Below are positions 1 to 7,380 of a stretch of DNA of 64,000 bases, in pieces. Made by a program: the position numbers and the translations under genes. A model generated the notes under the pieces. The model ran no database searches. It was not told where the DNA came from and saw nothing but the letters and a program-made list of their open reading frames with translations. The stretch lies in contig NZ_VUAZ01000123.1 of NCBI RefSeq assembly GCF_009296165.1, forward strand, positions 1-64,000, read 5' to 3'. Numbering within the stretch: position 1 is the first letter of the stretch; every line of letters begins with the position of its first letter. This DNA comes from Pseudomonas kitaguniensis (GTDB lineage: Bacteria > Pseudomonadota > Gammaproteobacteria > Pseudomonadales > Pseudomonadaceae).

Positions 1-19
1 CAAGCCCCCTCCCACATTT
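1..19. repeat. REP half-element, cut by window edge
   Basis: The first bases read CAAGCCCCCTCCCACATTT, the right arm of the Pseudomonas REP-type palindrome found complete elsewhere in this window. The left arm lies outside the window. Confidence 0.5.
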
Positions 20-119
20 CAATCGCATTTACATTTCCTGAAACGTGCAGGGCTTTACAGCCGCGCAACTTCGGCAGATGATTTGCACCGCTTCACCCCA
101 CCTTGAGAGAGTATTCAAC

Positions 120-284
120 ATGAGCAAAAAGCCATCCCAGCATGGCCCCAACAAGGCCAAATCGATCATCGCCCAGCCACTGTTCCGCAGCCGTCAGGAA
201 CGCGCCGGCAAGGGCAAAGGCAGCTACCGCCGCGAAGCCTTCCAGTCTAATAGCTGGGAGGCTTCTTACTTTCTGGCTGCTTGA
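120..284 (+). CDS. arfA: Alternative ribosome-rescue factor A (ArfA)
   Basis: A 54-residue protein with the ArfA core: PLFRSRQERAGKGKGSYRRE followed by WEAS, which matches the family pattern DPLFR..-KGKGSY-R..NWEAS. ArfA enters ribosomes stalled on mRNAs lacking a stop codon and recruits RF2 to release the peptide, as backup to tmRNA. I chose the internal ATG at 120 because GAGAG lies 8 bases upstream and the family starts shortly before the PLFR motif; a longer reading from 45 adds unrelated residues. The end of the gene contains a 12-bp hairpin (listed separately), as expected for a gene whose own mRNA is cleaved to a non-stop form so that ArfA is made only when trans-translation fails. The tail after the hairpin is only five residues. 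Confidence 0.85.
   Translation: MSKKPSQHGPNKAKSIIAQPLFRSRQERAGKGKGSYRREAFQSNSWEASYFLAA
234..265 (+). promoter_or_regulatory. Intragenic hairpin in arfA, probable RNase III cleavage site
   Basis: GAAGCCTTCCAG (234-245) pairs with CTGGGAGGCTTC (254-265): 12 consecutive pairs including one G-U, with an 8-base loop. It lies wholly inside codons 39-49 of arfA. In Escherichia coli a hairpin at the equivalent place is cut by RNase III, giving a stop-less arfA mRNA that is a tmRNA substrate. The function here is inferred from position and structure. Confidence 0.65.
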
Positions 285-345
285 AGGCAAGTGCCCCTCC
301 GGCATGATAAGGTCAGCATCTGATTTGTAATCCCTGGACCTGTGC

Positions 346-1671
346 ATGCCCTCTAGTCTTTCTCGTCGTTGGCACCTTCGCCAATTGATCGCTGCCTCCA
401 GCCTCATTTTGCTTGTCGCCTGCGCCGAAAAACCCACCGCCGCAGACGCTCAACCATTGCCAAAACTGCAGACCGCACCGGCCGTCGCGCCCGCCGTGGT
501 TGCCCCTTTGGCGGTGGACAATCTTGATATCCAACCGACCCAGACCTTTGCCGAATGGCAGGCTGGCTTTCGTGTGGACGCCTTGAAGGCCGGGATCACG
601 CCCGCCGTGTTTGACAATGCCTTCGCCAACGTCACGCCCGACATGGCAGTGATCCGCGCCGACCGCAGCCAACCGGAGTTTTCGCGCCCGGTGTGGGAAT
701 ACCTCGACGGCGCGCTGTCACCGGTACGCGTGCGCAACGGCCAAGCCTTGCTGATCAAATACGCCGATACCCTGCAAAGTATCGAGCAACGCTATGGCGT
801 CGACCGCCAAGCGCTGGTGTCGGTGTGGGGCATGGAAAGCAATTTCGGCCAGTTCCAGGGCAATAATTCGGTGATCCGCTCCCTCGCGACGCTGGCGTAC
901 GAAGGCCGTCGCCCAGCGTTTGCCCAAGCGCAATTGCTGGCGGCGCTGCAGATCATCCAGCATGGCGACATTCAGGCCGACCAGATGAAAGGCTCCTGGG
1001 CCGGCGCGATGGGCCAGACCCAGTTCATCCCGACGACCTACAACACTCACGCGGTGGACTTCGATGGCGACGGTCGCCGCGATATTTGGAACAGCCCGGC
1101 CGACGCCCTCGCCTCTACCGCGCACTACCTGCAAAGCTCTGGCTGGCAGAAAAGCCAGCCATGGGGCTTTGAGGTGCAACAATTGCCGGCGAACTTCGAC
1201 TACGCGCTGGCCGACGGCGGCATGCGTAAAACAGTCGCCGAATGGCTGAGACTCGGCATCCAGCTACCGCCTGGCGCCAGCCTGCCAGCGAATGTCGACC
1301 AACTGTCCGCCGCCCTGCTGCTGCCCGCAGGCTACCGTGGCCCGGCGTTCCTGGTGCTGGATAACTTCCGCGCAATCCTCAAGTACAATAACTCGTCGTC
1401 CTACGCGCTGGCGGTTGGCTTGCTGTCGGAACGGTTCGGCGGCGGCGGCATCATTCGTGGCGCTTGGCCAAAAGACGAACTTCCGCTGAGTCGCTCGCAA
1501 CGTATCGACTTGCAGACGGCGCTCAGCGCCAAAGGTTATGACGCCGGCAACCCGGACGGCATTATTGGCGCCAATACGCGCAAAGCCATTCGCGCAGCGC
1601 AACAGTCGTTGGGCTGGCCAGCAGACGGTTACCCGACAGTGAAGCTGCTTGAGTCGCTGCAAAGCCAATAG
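346..1671 (+). CDS. Lytic murein transglycosylase (MltB family) with peptidoglycan-binding domain, lipoprotein
   Basis: A 441-residue lipoprotein: signal with lipobox LLVAC (Cys26), a proline/alanine linker, an SLT_2/MltB catalytic domain (about residues 65-365) with the catalytic glutamate in SVWGMESNFG (Glu164), and the MltB signatures GSWAGAMGQTQF and VDFDGDGRRDIW. A PG_binding_1 domain closes the protein (about 378-441, QRIDLQTALSAKGYDAG onward). It should cleave the MurNAc-GlcNAc bond to form 1,6-anhydro ends while anchored in the outer membrane. The window has a second, domain-poorer MltB at 9731-10747, so the two are paralogues. The ATG at 346 begins a typical positively charged signal peptide. 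Confidence 0.88.
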   Translation: MPSSLSRRWHLRQLIAASSLILLVACAEKPTAADAQPLPKLQTAPAVAPAVVAPLAVDNLDIQPTQTFAEWQAGFRVDALKAGITPAVFDNAFANVTPDMAVIRADRSQPEFSRPVWEYLDGALSPVRVRNGQALLIKYADTLQSIEQRYGVDRQALVSVWGMESNFGQFQGNNSVIRSLATLAYEGRRPAFAQAQLLAALQIIQHGDIQADQMKGSWAGAMGQTQFIPTTYNTHAVDFDGDGRRDIWNSPADALASTAHYLQSSGWQKSQPWGFEVQQLPANFDYALADGGMRKTVAEWLRLGIQLPPGASLPANVDQLSAALLLPAGYRGPAFLVLDNFRAILKYNNSSSYALAVGLLSERFGGGGIIRGAWPKDELPLSRSQRIDLQTALSAKGYDAGNPDGIIGANTRKAIRAAQQSLGWPADGYPTVKLLESLQSQ

Positions 1672-1692
1672 ATCGGCGTAGGGCCACTACCG

Positions 1693-1761
1693 CCATCGCG
1701 AGCAAGCCCGCTCCCACAGGAAAATGCATTCCCACTGTGGGAGCGGGCTTGCTCGCGATGG
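1693..1761. repeat. REP doublet (REPIN-like inverted pair)
   Basis: CCATCGCGAGCAAGCCCGCT followed by CCCAC, then about 14 bases, then the reverse complement ending TCGCGATGG. Such paired REP sequences are typical of intergenic DNA in the P. fluorescens group. It separates the convergent transglycosylase and LysR genes and could also act as a bidirectional terminator. Confidence 0.8.
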
Positions 1762-1807
1762 ATCACGCAGCAAACATTAAATATAAGCCAACACAGCGAA
1801 AAGCGTT

Positions 1808-2689
1808 TCATACATCTTTAAACTCCTCCATCAGCAGCGCTGCAAACTTATCTTTCGCCCGGTGACATCCACTATTTTTATTCCAGATGAAGTAATTTTG
1901 CACCGGCAGCAAATCTTCAAATGTGTACCCGTTAATACCCCCGATACTTTTAAACTGGTCAAACACGCCTTTAGGAACCAACGAACACCCTGCACCAGAA
2001 CTTACACACCCAAGAATAGTGCCATAGCTGGCGATACTTGTTATGGCAGTAGCGACATTGTATTTTTCCAGCCAACCTTCCAACGCCTTCCTGTAGGGAC
2101 ATCCTTCAGGCCACATAAATATATTCTTGCCGTTCAAATCTTGTGGGCCTTGTATTCGCCCCATGGCGGGTGAAGCAATCAGTACAAGACTCTCTTTATA
2201 AATATCAATGCGATCAATATCGGGGTGATGATGATTGACAGCAATAACTGCGCCATCCAGCCTGTCATTAACCACATCGCCCACCAGTTGCGACCAGACA
2301 CCTGTACTAAACTGCATGTGTACAAAGGGACAGTGCTGATGATACGTTGAAAGCAACGCCGGCAACCTGCCTGTGGCGGCGGATTCTATCGCACCAATTT
2401 TCAATATCCCAGAAGGCTCCGAGTCAGGACTCAGCGCTCTTCGAGACTCTTGGCACAATGATAAAATTCTATTGGTATAGCCGAGAAACAGTCTCCCTGA
2501 GGGGCTAATAACCAACCCTCGACCCTTTCTTGTAAACAAAGAAACGCCCAGCTCTTTTTCTAAAAGCTTTATTCTGTTTGTTATGTTTGAGGGAACACAA
2601 TGCAGCAACTCAGACGCCCGAACTATACTGCCTTGTTCGGCAACAACCTTGAACATGGTTAGCTGTGAGAGTTCCATTCTATTGCTCAC
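1808..2689 (-). CDS. LysR-family transcriptional regulator
   Basis: A 293-residue protein with an N-terminal winged HTH (residues about 5-64: QLTMFKVVAEQGSIVRASEL, then VPSNITNRIKLLEKELGVSL, RKGRGLVISPSG) and a LysR substrate-binding domain, at the usual family length. It is transcribed away from the small genes at 2826 and 3210 and the TauE gene, so these are its likely targets; the effector is unknown. Codon use is distinctly AT-rich compared with genes from 4.2 kb onward, suggesting the four-gene islet was acquired together. Confidence 0.85.
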   Translation of the reverse strand: MSNRMELSQLTMFKVVAEQGSIVRASELLHCVPSNITNRIKLLEKELGVSLFTRKGRGLVISPSGRLFLGYTNRILSLCQESRRALSPDSEPSGILKIGAIESAATGRLPALLSTYHQHCPFVHMQFSTGVWSQLVGDVVNDRLDGAVIAVNHHHPDIDRIDIYKESLVLIASPAMGRIQGPQDLNGKNIFMWPEGCPYRKALEGWLEKYNVATAITSIASYGTILGCVSSGAGCSLVPKGVFDQFKSIGGINGYTFEDLLPVQNYFIWNKNSGCHRAKDKFAALLMEEFKDV

Positions 2690-2694
2690 TTAAA

Positions 2695-2732
2695 GTGAAT
2701 CATAAAATCAGTATAAGTTACTTGTCATTCAC
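2695..2732. promoter_or_regulatory. Possible LysR operator in divergent intergenic region
   Basis: The 136-base space between the LysR gene and the next gene holds GTGAAT (2695-2700) and its inverse ATTCAC (2727-2732), 26 bases apart, around AT-rich DNA. This is a weak candidate for autoregulation and divergent activation; the half-sites are short and the spacing is wider than the usual LysR box. Confidence 0.25.
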
Positions 2733-2825
2733 CCTTCAAGCCTTTTAACTTTACAGCGTTTGGATTCAGTCGCATCGCCTTAATCAGGATTAACCCAACA
2801 CACCGTCAAGGATAAAGGAACATTC

Positions 2826-3173
2826 ATGAGCGCAACGTCATCGCAACGTCGTTTCGACACGCTTGATAGTTACCAATCCATGCAAGCGTTTGGTGAAGTT
2901 TTTATTGAGGCCATGCCCAGGCATTTAGGCACTCTGAAAATTCCCGGCAGGGCTCTATTCGAGGGCCACCGGAGGGCGCCGGTGTTCGCAAACGTCTTGC
3001 AAACAGCCGACATTCAGGAGGCCATGCGTGAGGTGCTCTGCCATCCGACTACGCAAAAGGCTCAGTCATACGCTGAAAGCACATTCAACGTTTTTCTTGA
3101 AAAAGACCACGCCGACTCTCGGGTGCTTAGATTTTTCAATGGATGGAATGAAACCGACGTTGCTAAAACATAA
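2826..3173 (+). CDS. Hypothetical protein, LysR/TauE islet
   Basis: A 115-residue protein I do not recognise. AAGGA sits 6 bases upstream of the ATG, a good ribosome site. There is no signal peptide, membrane segment or cysteine pair; the sequence looks soluble and mostly helical, with GRALFEGHRRAP and FLEKDHADSRVLRFFNGW as its most distinctive stretches. It is the first gene downstream of the divergent LysR regulator and is followed after 36 bases by another unrecognised gene and then by a TauE/SafE transporter, so it is likely part of a small operon tied to the substrate of that transporter. Confidence 0.6.
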   Translation: MSATSSQRRFDTLDSYQSMQAFGEVFIEAMPRHLGTLKIPGRALFEGHRRAPVFANVLQTADIQEAMREVLCHPTTQKAQSYAESTFNVFLEKDHADSRVLRFFNGWNETDVAKT

Positions 3174-3209
3174 GTCAGCCATGAACTCAGTTAAACATAA
3201 AACGCACTA

Positions 3210-3470
3210 ATGGAAGCCATGATGGCGTCTATTGCCTCAGAGCTTCGAAATACGCGCACATATAATTTCGTCACTCAATATATTGAAGATAAGTTTCTCG
3301 CTATCAATCCGTCATTGGGCGTTAATGTTCGGAGCCTGCGTATGGCACAAGTCTATATCATGGGGCACGCGGGAGGGATAGAAAAGAAGCATGGCCTGCA
3401 TGCTATAGCTGCAGCACAAGCGTATGGCTGTACGGTAACCCTGAACTCGGATGCCCTATATGGATTTTGA
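3210..3470 (+). CDS. Hypothetical protein, LysR/TauE islet
   Basis: An 86-residue protein of unknown family, with RMAQVYIMGHAGGIEKKHG and AAAQAYGCTVTLNSDALYGF as notable stretches. In-frame ATG codons at 3210, 3219 and 3222 are all possible starts. Its 3' end overlaps the start of the TauE gene by 20 bases, suggesting translational coupling and a shared pathway. I found no frameshift that would join it to the preceding 115-residue gene. No catalytic motif was recognised. Confidence 0.55.
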   Translation: MEAMMASIASELRNTRTYNFVTQYIEDKFLAINPSLGVNVRSLRMAQVYIMGHAGGIEKKHGLHAIAAAQAYGCTVTLNSDALYGF

Positions 3471-4226
3471 ACACGCCTTGATTGCGTTAGGTTTTTTTGC
3501 TTTCTGCGGAGGCTTGATTGATGCAGCCGTTGGCGGGGGCGGACTTGTACAGCTCCCCGCACTCTTACATGCCCTGCCTGGGCATAGCCTCGCCACCGTT
3601 TTTGGAACTAATAAGCTAGCTGTTTTGGCGGGCAATCTTTCTTCTATATTCAGCTATATAAAACGAATAAAAATCATATGGAAACTAATGCTTCCGACTA
3701 TGGTTTCGGCTTTTATATTTGCCTTCCTTGGGGCACTCTCTGTGTCGCTCGTCCCCAAAAAAATGATGGAGTATGTTGTTTTCTTTGTCTTGATAGCCAT
3801 GGCTATTTATACCTTTGCAAAAAAAGACCTAGGGCTTGTCGGGCGCCCTATAAAGTGTGGAAACAGAGAAATCTTACTGGGTATTTTTTTGGGGGATTAA
3901 TTGGTTTTTATGACGGTGTGTTCGGGCCTGGCAGCGGCAGCTTTTTACTTTTTATTTTTGTTAAGTATTTCGGATTCGACTTTTTAAATGCATCTGCCTC
4001 TGCAAAGCTGGTTAACCTGGGAACATTCAGCGCCGCACTTATGTTTTTTATCCCGTCTGGCAATGTGTTATGGACGGTCGGGGGCGTGGTCGCCCTGTGC
4101 AATATGGCTGGCTCTCTGACCGGTGTTTTCTTGGCACTGCGTTACGGCAGTAGCTTTATTCGAATATTCTTCTTGATCTTACTTATATTCCTTATAGGCA
4201 GAATGGGACTGTCCATTTTTGTATAA
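3451..4226 (+). pseudogene. TauE/SafE family membrane transporter, frameshifted at a T7 run
   Basis: The first part (3451-3900) encodes the N-terminal half of a TauE/SafE (DUF81) permease, with GGLIDAAVGGGGLVQLPAL and FGTNKLAVLAGNL. It stops at 3898-3900. The second half continues one frame back with the conserved GFYDGVFGPGSGSFL and runs to 4226. The join is a T7 run at 3884-3890. Adding one T gives a continuous 258-residue, roughly eight-helix protein, the family length. Members export or import sulfite, sulfonates or related small anions. Options are a true frameshift mutation, slippage on U UUU UUG, or a sequencing error. Start may be 3451 or the in-frame ATG at 3460. Confidence 0.8.
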
Positions 4227-4249
4227 CCCAATCGCTATCGCCCAAGCAG

Positions 4250-5173
4250 TCAACAGGCTTTAAACACCACATCCTGCTCCAGCACCATCCGTTGCTGCCC
4301 CGCATCCAGGCGCACCAACGCGCCCATCGGCAGGGTCAGGTTCGGGTCACAGTGCCCGCTGCGCCAGCCAGCCAGCACCGGAATACGCAACGGTTCGAAG
4401 GTCTGCTTCAGCAGCCGCTCCAATGCAGCGTTATCCACGCCTGATACATCCCCCACCAGCACACCGGCAATCTGTGCCAGCTTGCCCGCCAGGCGCAACT
4501 GGGTGAGCAAGCGGTCGATGCGGTAGAGCGGCTCGTTGACGTCTTCAATCAGCAGAATGATGCCTTGCGCATCGAGCGCATAAGCGGTGCCCATCAACGC
4601 CGCGATCATCGACAGGTTACCGCCGAGCAAGCGCCCACAGGCGATGCCAGGCTCAAGGGTGGTCAGCGGGTAGGCCACCGGGTGCGTCAGCACACTGCAT
4701 GCGCCCAATTGGCCGCGCAGCATGCTGAACAGTGACGATTCAGTCGGCTGCTGCTTGTCGCCGAGCAAGTCCGCATTCAGCATCGGCCCGTGAAAGGTCA
4801 CGAAGCCCGCGTAACGGTTGATCGCCAGGTGCAGCGCGGTGATGTCGCTATAACCCACGAACGGCTTGGGGTTGGCCCGCAGCAGGTCGAAGTCCAGGCG
4901 ATCAAGCAAGCGCGGCGTGCCGTAGCCGCCGCGCAGACAGAAGATGGCATCTATTTCGGGGTCGGCGAAGGCAGCGTGCAGGTCACGCAGACGCACCTCA
5001 TCGCTGCCGGCGAGGTAGCCGTCGCGCTCGTACACGCCGGGGAAAATCTGTAATTGGTAGCCACGGGCGCGCATCCATTGCCGGGCTTTTTCAACATCGA
5101 GTGCGGCGGGGCCGGCGGGAGCGATCAGGCCGATGGTTCCTTCAGAGGGCAGTGCGGGTACGGCAGTGTTCAT
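4250..5173 (-). CDS. ldcA: LD-carboxypeptidase (murein tetrapeptide carboxypeptidase, S66)
   Basis: A 307-residue S66 family peptidase with no signal peptide. Visible family features are the N-terminal GTIGLIAPAGPA, the nucleophile-elbow region FCLRGGYGTPRLLDRLDFD, GYSDITALHLAI, the GGNLSMIAALMGT loop and the IEDVNEPLYRIDRLLTQL segment carrying the catalytic Glu; SGHCDPNLTLPMG near the end carries the catalytic His. It removes the terminal D-Ala from cytoplasmic murein tetrapeptides during recycling, feeding Mpl (24892-26241 here). It stands alone, with a REP element upstream. Confidence 0.85.
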   Translation of the reverse strand: MNTAVPALPSEGTIGLIAPAGPAALDVEKARQWMRARGYQLQIFPGVYERDGYLAGSDEVRLRDLHAAFADPEIDAIFCLRGGYGTPRLLDRLDFDLLRANPKPFVGYSDITALHLAINRYAGFVTFHGPMLNADLLGDKQQPTESSLFSMLRGQLGACSVLTHPVAYPLTTLEPGIACGRLLGGNLSMIAALMGTAYALDAQGIILLIEDVNEPLYRIDRLLTQLRLAGKLAQIAGVLVGDVSGVDNAALERLLKQTFEPLRIPVLAGWRSGHCDPNLTLPMGALVRLDAGQQRMVLEQDVVFKAC

Positions 5174-5206
5174 CCATGGATCTCCCTGTGTAGCGCAGAA
5201 CGAAAT

Positions 5207-5294
5207 GTGGGAGGAGGCTTGCTCCCGATGGCGATGTGTCAGTCAGCACGTCTGATACTGATGAACCGCCATCGGGAGCAAGCCGCCTCCCACA
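5207..5294. repeat. REP doublet
   Basis: GTGGGAGGAGGCTTGCTCCC and, about 45 bases on, GGGAGCAAGCCGCCTCCCAC form an inverted pair between ldcA and lipA. The arms differ slightly from the copies at 1693 and 23871, with the CTCCCGATGG variant of the core. Confidence 0.75.
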
Positions 5295-5339
5295 CAACCT
5301 ACTCCCACTTTAGAGCGGGGGGTGTTATATAAATCTATA

Positions 5340-6365
5340 TCAGGACACCAGGCTCGCCTTGACCAGCTTGGCCTGCTCGTCGGCATGGTACGAGGAACGT
5401 ACCAGCGGGCCGGACGCGACGTTCTTGAAGCCCATCTTGTAACCTTCCTCGGCGAACCAGGCGAAGATGTCCGGGTGCACGAAACGCTGCACCGGCAAGT
5501 GGCTGCGCGACGGTTGCAGGTACTGGCCGAGGGTCAACATGTCGATGTCGTGTTCGCGCATGCGCTTCATGACTTCGATCACTTCTTCGTCGGTTTCGCC
5601 CAGGCCCAGCATCAGGCCGGATTTGGTCGGAATGTGCGGCATCATCTGCTTGAATTTTTGCAGCAGGGTCAGCGACCACTGGTAGTCCGAACCCGGGCGC
5701 GCGGCTTTGTACAGGCGTGGCACGGTTTCCAGGTTGTGGTTGAACACATCCGGTGGCTCGGCGGCGGTAATTGCCAGCGCCACGTCCATGCGGCCACGGT
5801 AGTCCGGCACCAGGGTTTCGAGCATCACGTTCGGCGACAGCTTGCGGATCTCGCGGATGCAGTCGGCAAAGTGCTGGGCACCGCCGTCGCGCAGGTCGTC
5901 GCGGTCGACCGAGGTGATCACAACGTATTTGAGTTTAAGGTCGGCGATGGCGACAGCCAGGCTTTCCGGCTCGTTGACGTCCAGGGGCTTCGGTCGGCCA
6001 TGGCCAACGTCGCAGAACGGGCAACGACGGGTGCAGATGTCACCCATGATCATGAAGGTGGCGGTGCCGCCTGAGAAGCATTCGCCGAGGTTCGGGCAGG
6101 ACGCTTCTTCGCACACGCTGTGCAGTTTGTGTTTGCGCAGCAGCGCTTTGATACGGTCGACTTCCGGCGAAACCGGGATGCGCACGCGAATCCAGTCAGG
6201 TTTTTTCGGCAGTTCGGTCGTGGGGATGATCTTGACCGGGATGCGTGCAACTTTGTCGGCGCCGCGCAGCTTGACGCCGGCTTCCACCTTGGCACGCGGG
6301 GCCGGGGCAGGACGCTCGGTGATGTCCAGCGTCGGGATCATGGTTTGCACTGCATCAGTAGTCAT
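5340..6365 (-). CDS. lipA: Lipoyl synthase
   Basis: A 341-residue radical SAM enzyme that inserts two sulfurs into protein-bound octanoyl groups. Both iron-sulfur cluster motifs are present: CEEASCPNLGEC (auxiliary cluster, CX4CX5C) and CTRRCPFCDV (radical SAM CX3CX2C). VITSVDRDDLRDGGAQHFA and FNHNLETVPRLY are also conserved. The first about 60 residues form a variable, basic extension usual in Pseudomonas. lipB ends only 2 bases upstream of the start, so lipB-lipA are cotranscribed and make the lipoyl cofactor in sequence. Confidence 0.95.
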   Translation of the reverse strand: MTTDAVQTMIPTLDITERPAPAPRAKVEAGVKLRGADKVARIPVKIIPTTELPKKPDWIRVRIPVSPEVDRIKALLRKHKLHSVCEEASCPNLGECFSGGTATFMIMGDICTRRCPFCDVGHGRPKPLDVNEPESLAVAIADLKLKYVVITSVDRDDLRDGGAQHFADCIREIRKLSPNVMLETLVPDYRGRMDVALAITAAEPPDVFNHNLETVPRLYKAARPGSDYQWSLTLLQKFKQMMPHIPTKSGLMLGLGETDEEVIEVMKRMREHDIDMLTLGQYLQPSRSHLPVQRFVHPDIFAWFAEEGYKMGFKNVASGPLVRSSYHADEQAKLVKASLVS

Positions 6366-6367
6366 AA

Positions 6368-7018
6368 TCAGTCGATTCCGCCCGTAAGGGTCGTCTGCTC
6401 AGCATAGTCGAGGTGTTTGACGAGCTGCGCACGCAGCCGGGCACTTACCTCGGCAAATTTAATCGGTGTGGCATGCTCGCTCAGTTGGGTCATCGCAAGC
6501 CCCGCGTAACCGCACGGGTTGATCCGTCGAAACGGCGCAAGGTCCATGTCCACGTTCAAGGCCAGGCCATGAAAGGAACAACCGTGGCGAATGCGTAAAC
6601 CGAGGGACGCGATTTTCGCGCCGTCTACATACACACCGGGTGCATCGGGCTTGGCCGCGGCGGTCACGCCGTAACTGGCCAACAGCTCGATCAGGCAAGC
6701 CTCCATGCGGCTTACCAGGTCGCGTACGCCGAACCCAAGCTTGCGCACGTCCAGCAACAGGTACGCGACCAGTTGACCGGGGCCATGGTAAGTCACTTGG
6801 CCACCTCGGTCGACCTGCACCACCGGAATATCACCCGGCAGCAGCAGATGCTCAGCCTTGCCGGCCTGCCCCTGAGTGAACACCGGCGGGTGTTCCACCA
6901 GCCAGATTTCATCCGGGGCCGAGCTGCCGCGCTCATTGGTGAAACGCTGCATGGCGTGCCAGACCGGCTCGTAGTCCAGCCGGCCGAGCTCGCGAAAGCC
7001 CAGAACCTGTGACATCAC
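6368..7018 (-). CDS. lipB: Octanoyl-[ACP]:protein N-octanoyltransferase
   Basis: A 216-residue LipB that transfers octanoate from acyl carrier protein to lipoyl domains. Conserved RGGQVTYHGPGQLVAYLL and GAKIASLGLRI (acyl lysine/substrate region) and the catalytic cysteine in NPCGYAG are present. The start overlaps the stop of the DUF493 gene (ATGATG; start at 7018 or 7015), indicating translational coupling within the operon DUF493-lipB-lipA. Confidence 0.93.
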   Translation of the reverse strand: MMSQVLGFRELGRLDYEPVWHAMQRFTNERGSSAPDEIWLVEHPPVFTQGQAGKAEHLLLPGDIPVVQVDRGGQVTYHGPGQLVAYLLLDVRKLGFGVRDLVSRMEACLIELLASYGVTAAAKPDAPGVYVDGAKIASLGLRIRHGCSFHGLALNVDMDLAPFRRINPCGYAGLAMTQLSEHATPIKFAEVSARLRAQLVKHLDYAEQTTLTGGID

Positions 7019-7296
7019 AGCACCATGTGCACGAAGCCGGTGGCCCGCAATTCGCTGTTGATGTCGTAGAGCTGGTCTTGACCGGTCGCAACGATGTGCA
7101 ACTGGATCGTGGTGTATTTGCCTGTGGAGCTGGATCGCTCATCCACACGCTGGTCGTTGATCGTCGCATGTTTACGCACGATCTCGAGAATCAGGTCTTT
7201 ACGGCCGACACCGGTATCGCTGATCACCTTGATGGGATAGTCCACCACCGGAAATTCGATCTTCGGCGCCTTTACTTCTACTTCTTTATCGGTCAT
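7015..7296 (-). CDS. DUF493 (YbeD/UPF0250) family protein
   Basis: A 93-residue protein with the YbeD fold signature: EFPVVDYPIKVISDTG near the start, a central SSTGKYTTIQLHIVATGQDQL and the end LRATGFVHMVL. It is an ACT-like small protein found next to lipB in many gammaproteobacteria; its molecular role is not settled. It overlaps lipB by 4 bases. Confidence 0.9.
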   Translation of the reverse strand: MTDKEVEVKAPKIEFPVVDYPIKVISDTGVGRKDLILEIVRKHATINDQRVDERSSSTGKYTTIQLHIVATGQDQLYDINSELRATGFVHMVL

Positions 7297-7333
7297 GGCG
7301 TAACGGCCTCGTAAGCGTAAGCCGTGGCGACGG

Positions 7334-7368
7334 GCAAAGCCCCGTGTCGGATCAACACGGGGCTTTGC
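7334..7368 (-). terminator. Intrinsic terminator after dacA
   Basis: A perfect 14-bp stem, GCAAAGCCCCGTGT (7334-7347) with ACACGGGGCTTTGC (7355-7368), and a 7-base loop, lies between dacA and the DUF493 gene. The T-tract is short (TTTGC), but the stem is strong and correctly placed to end dacA transcription. Confidence 0.7.
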
Positions 7369-7380
7369 AGGTGCACACTA

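Noticed and set aside
2826..3470. The two small islet genes as halves of one frameshifted gene
   Set aside because: The frames are separated by 36 bases and several stops, and no single-base change joins them.
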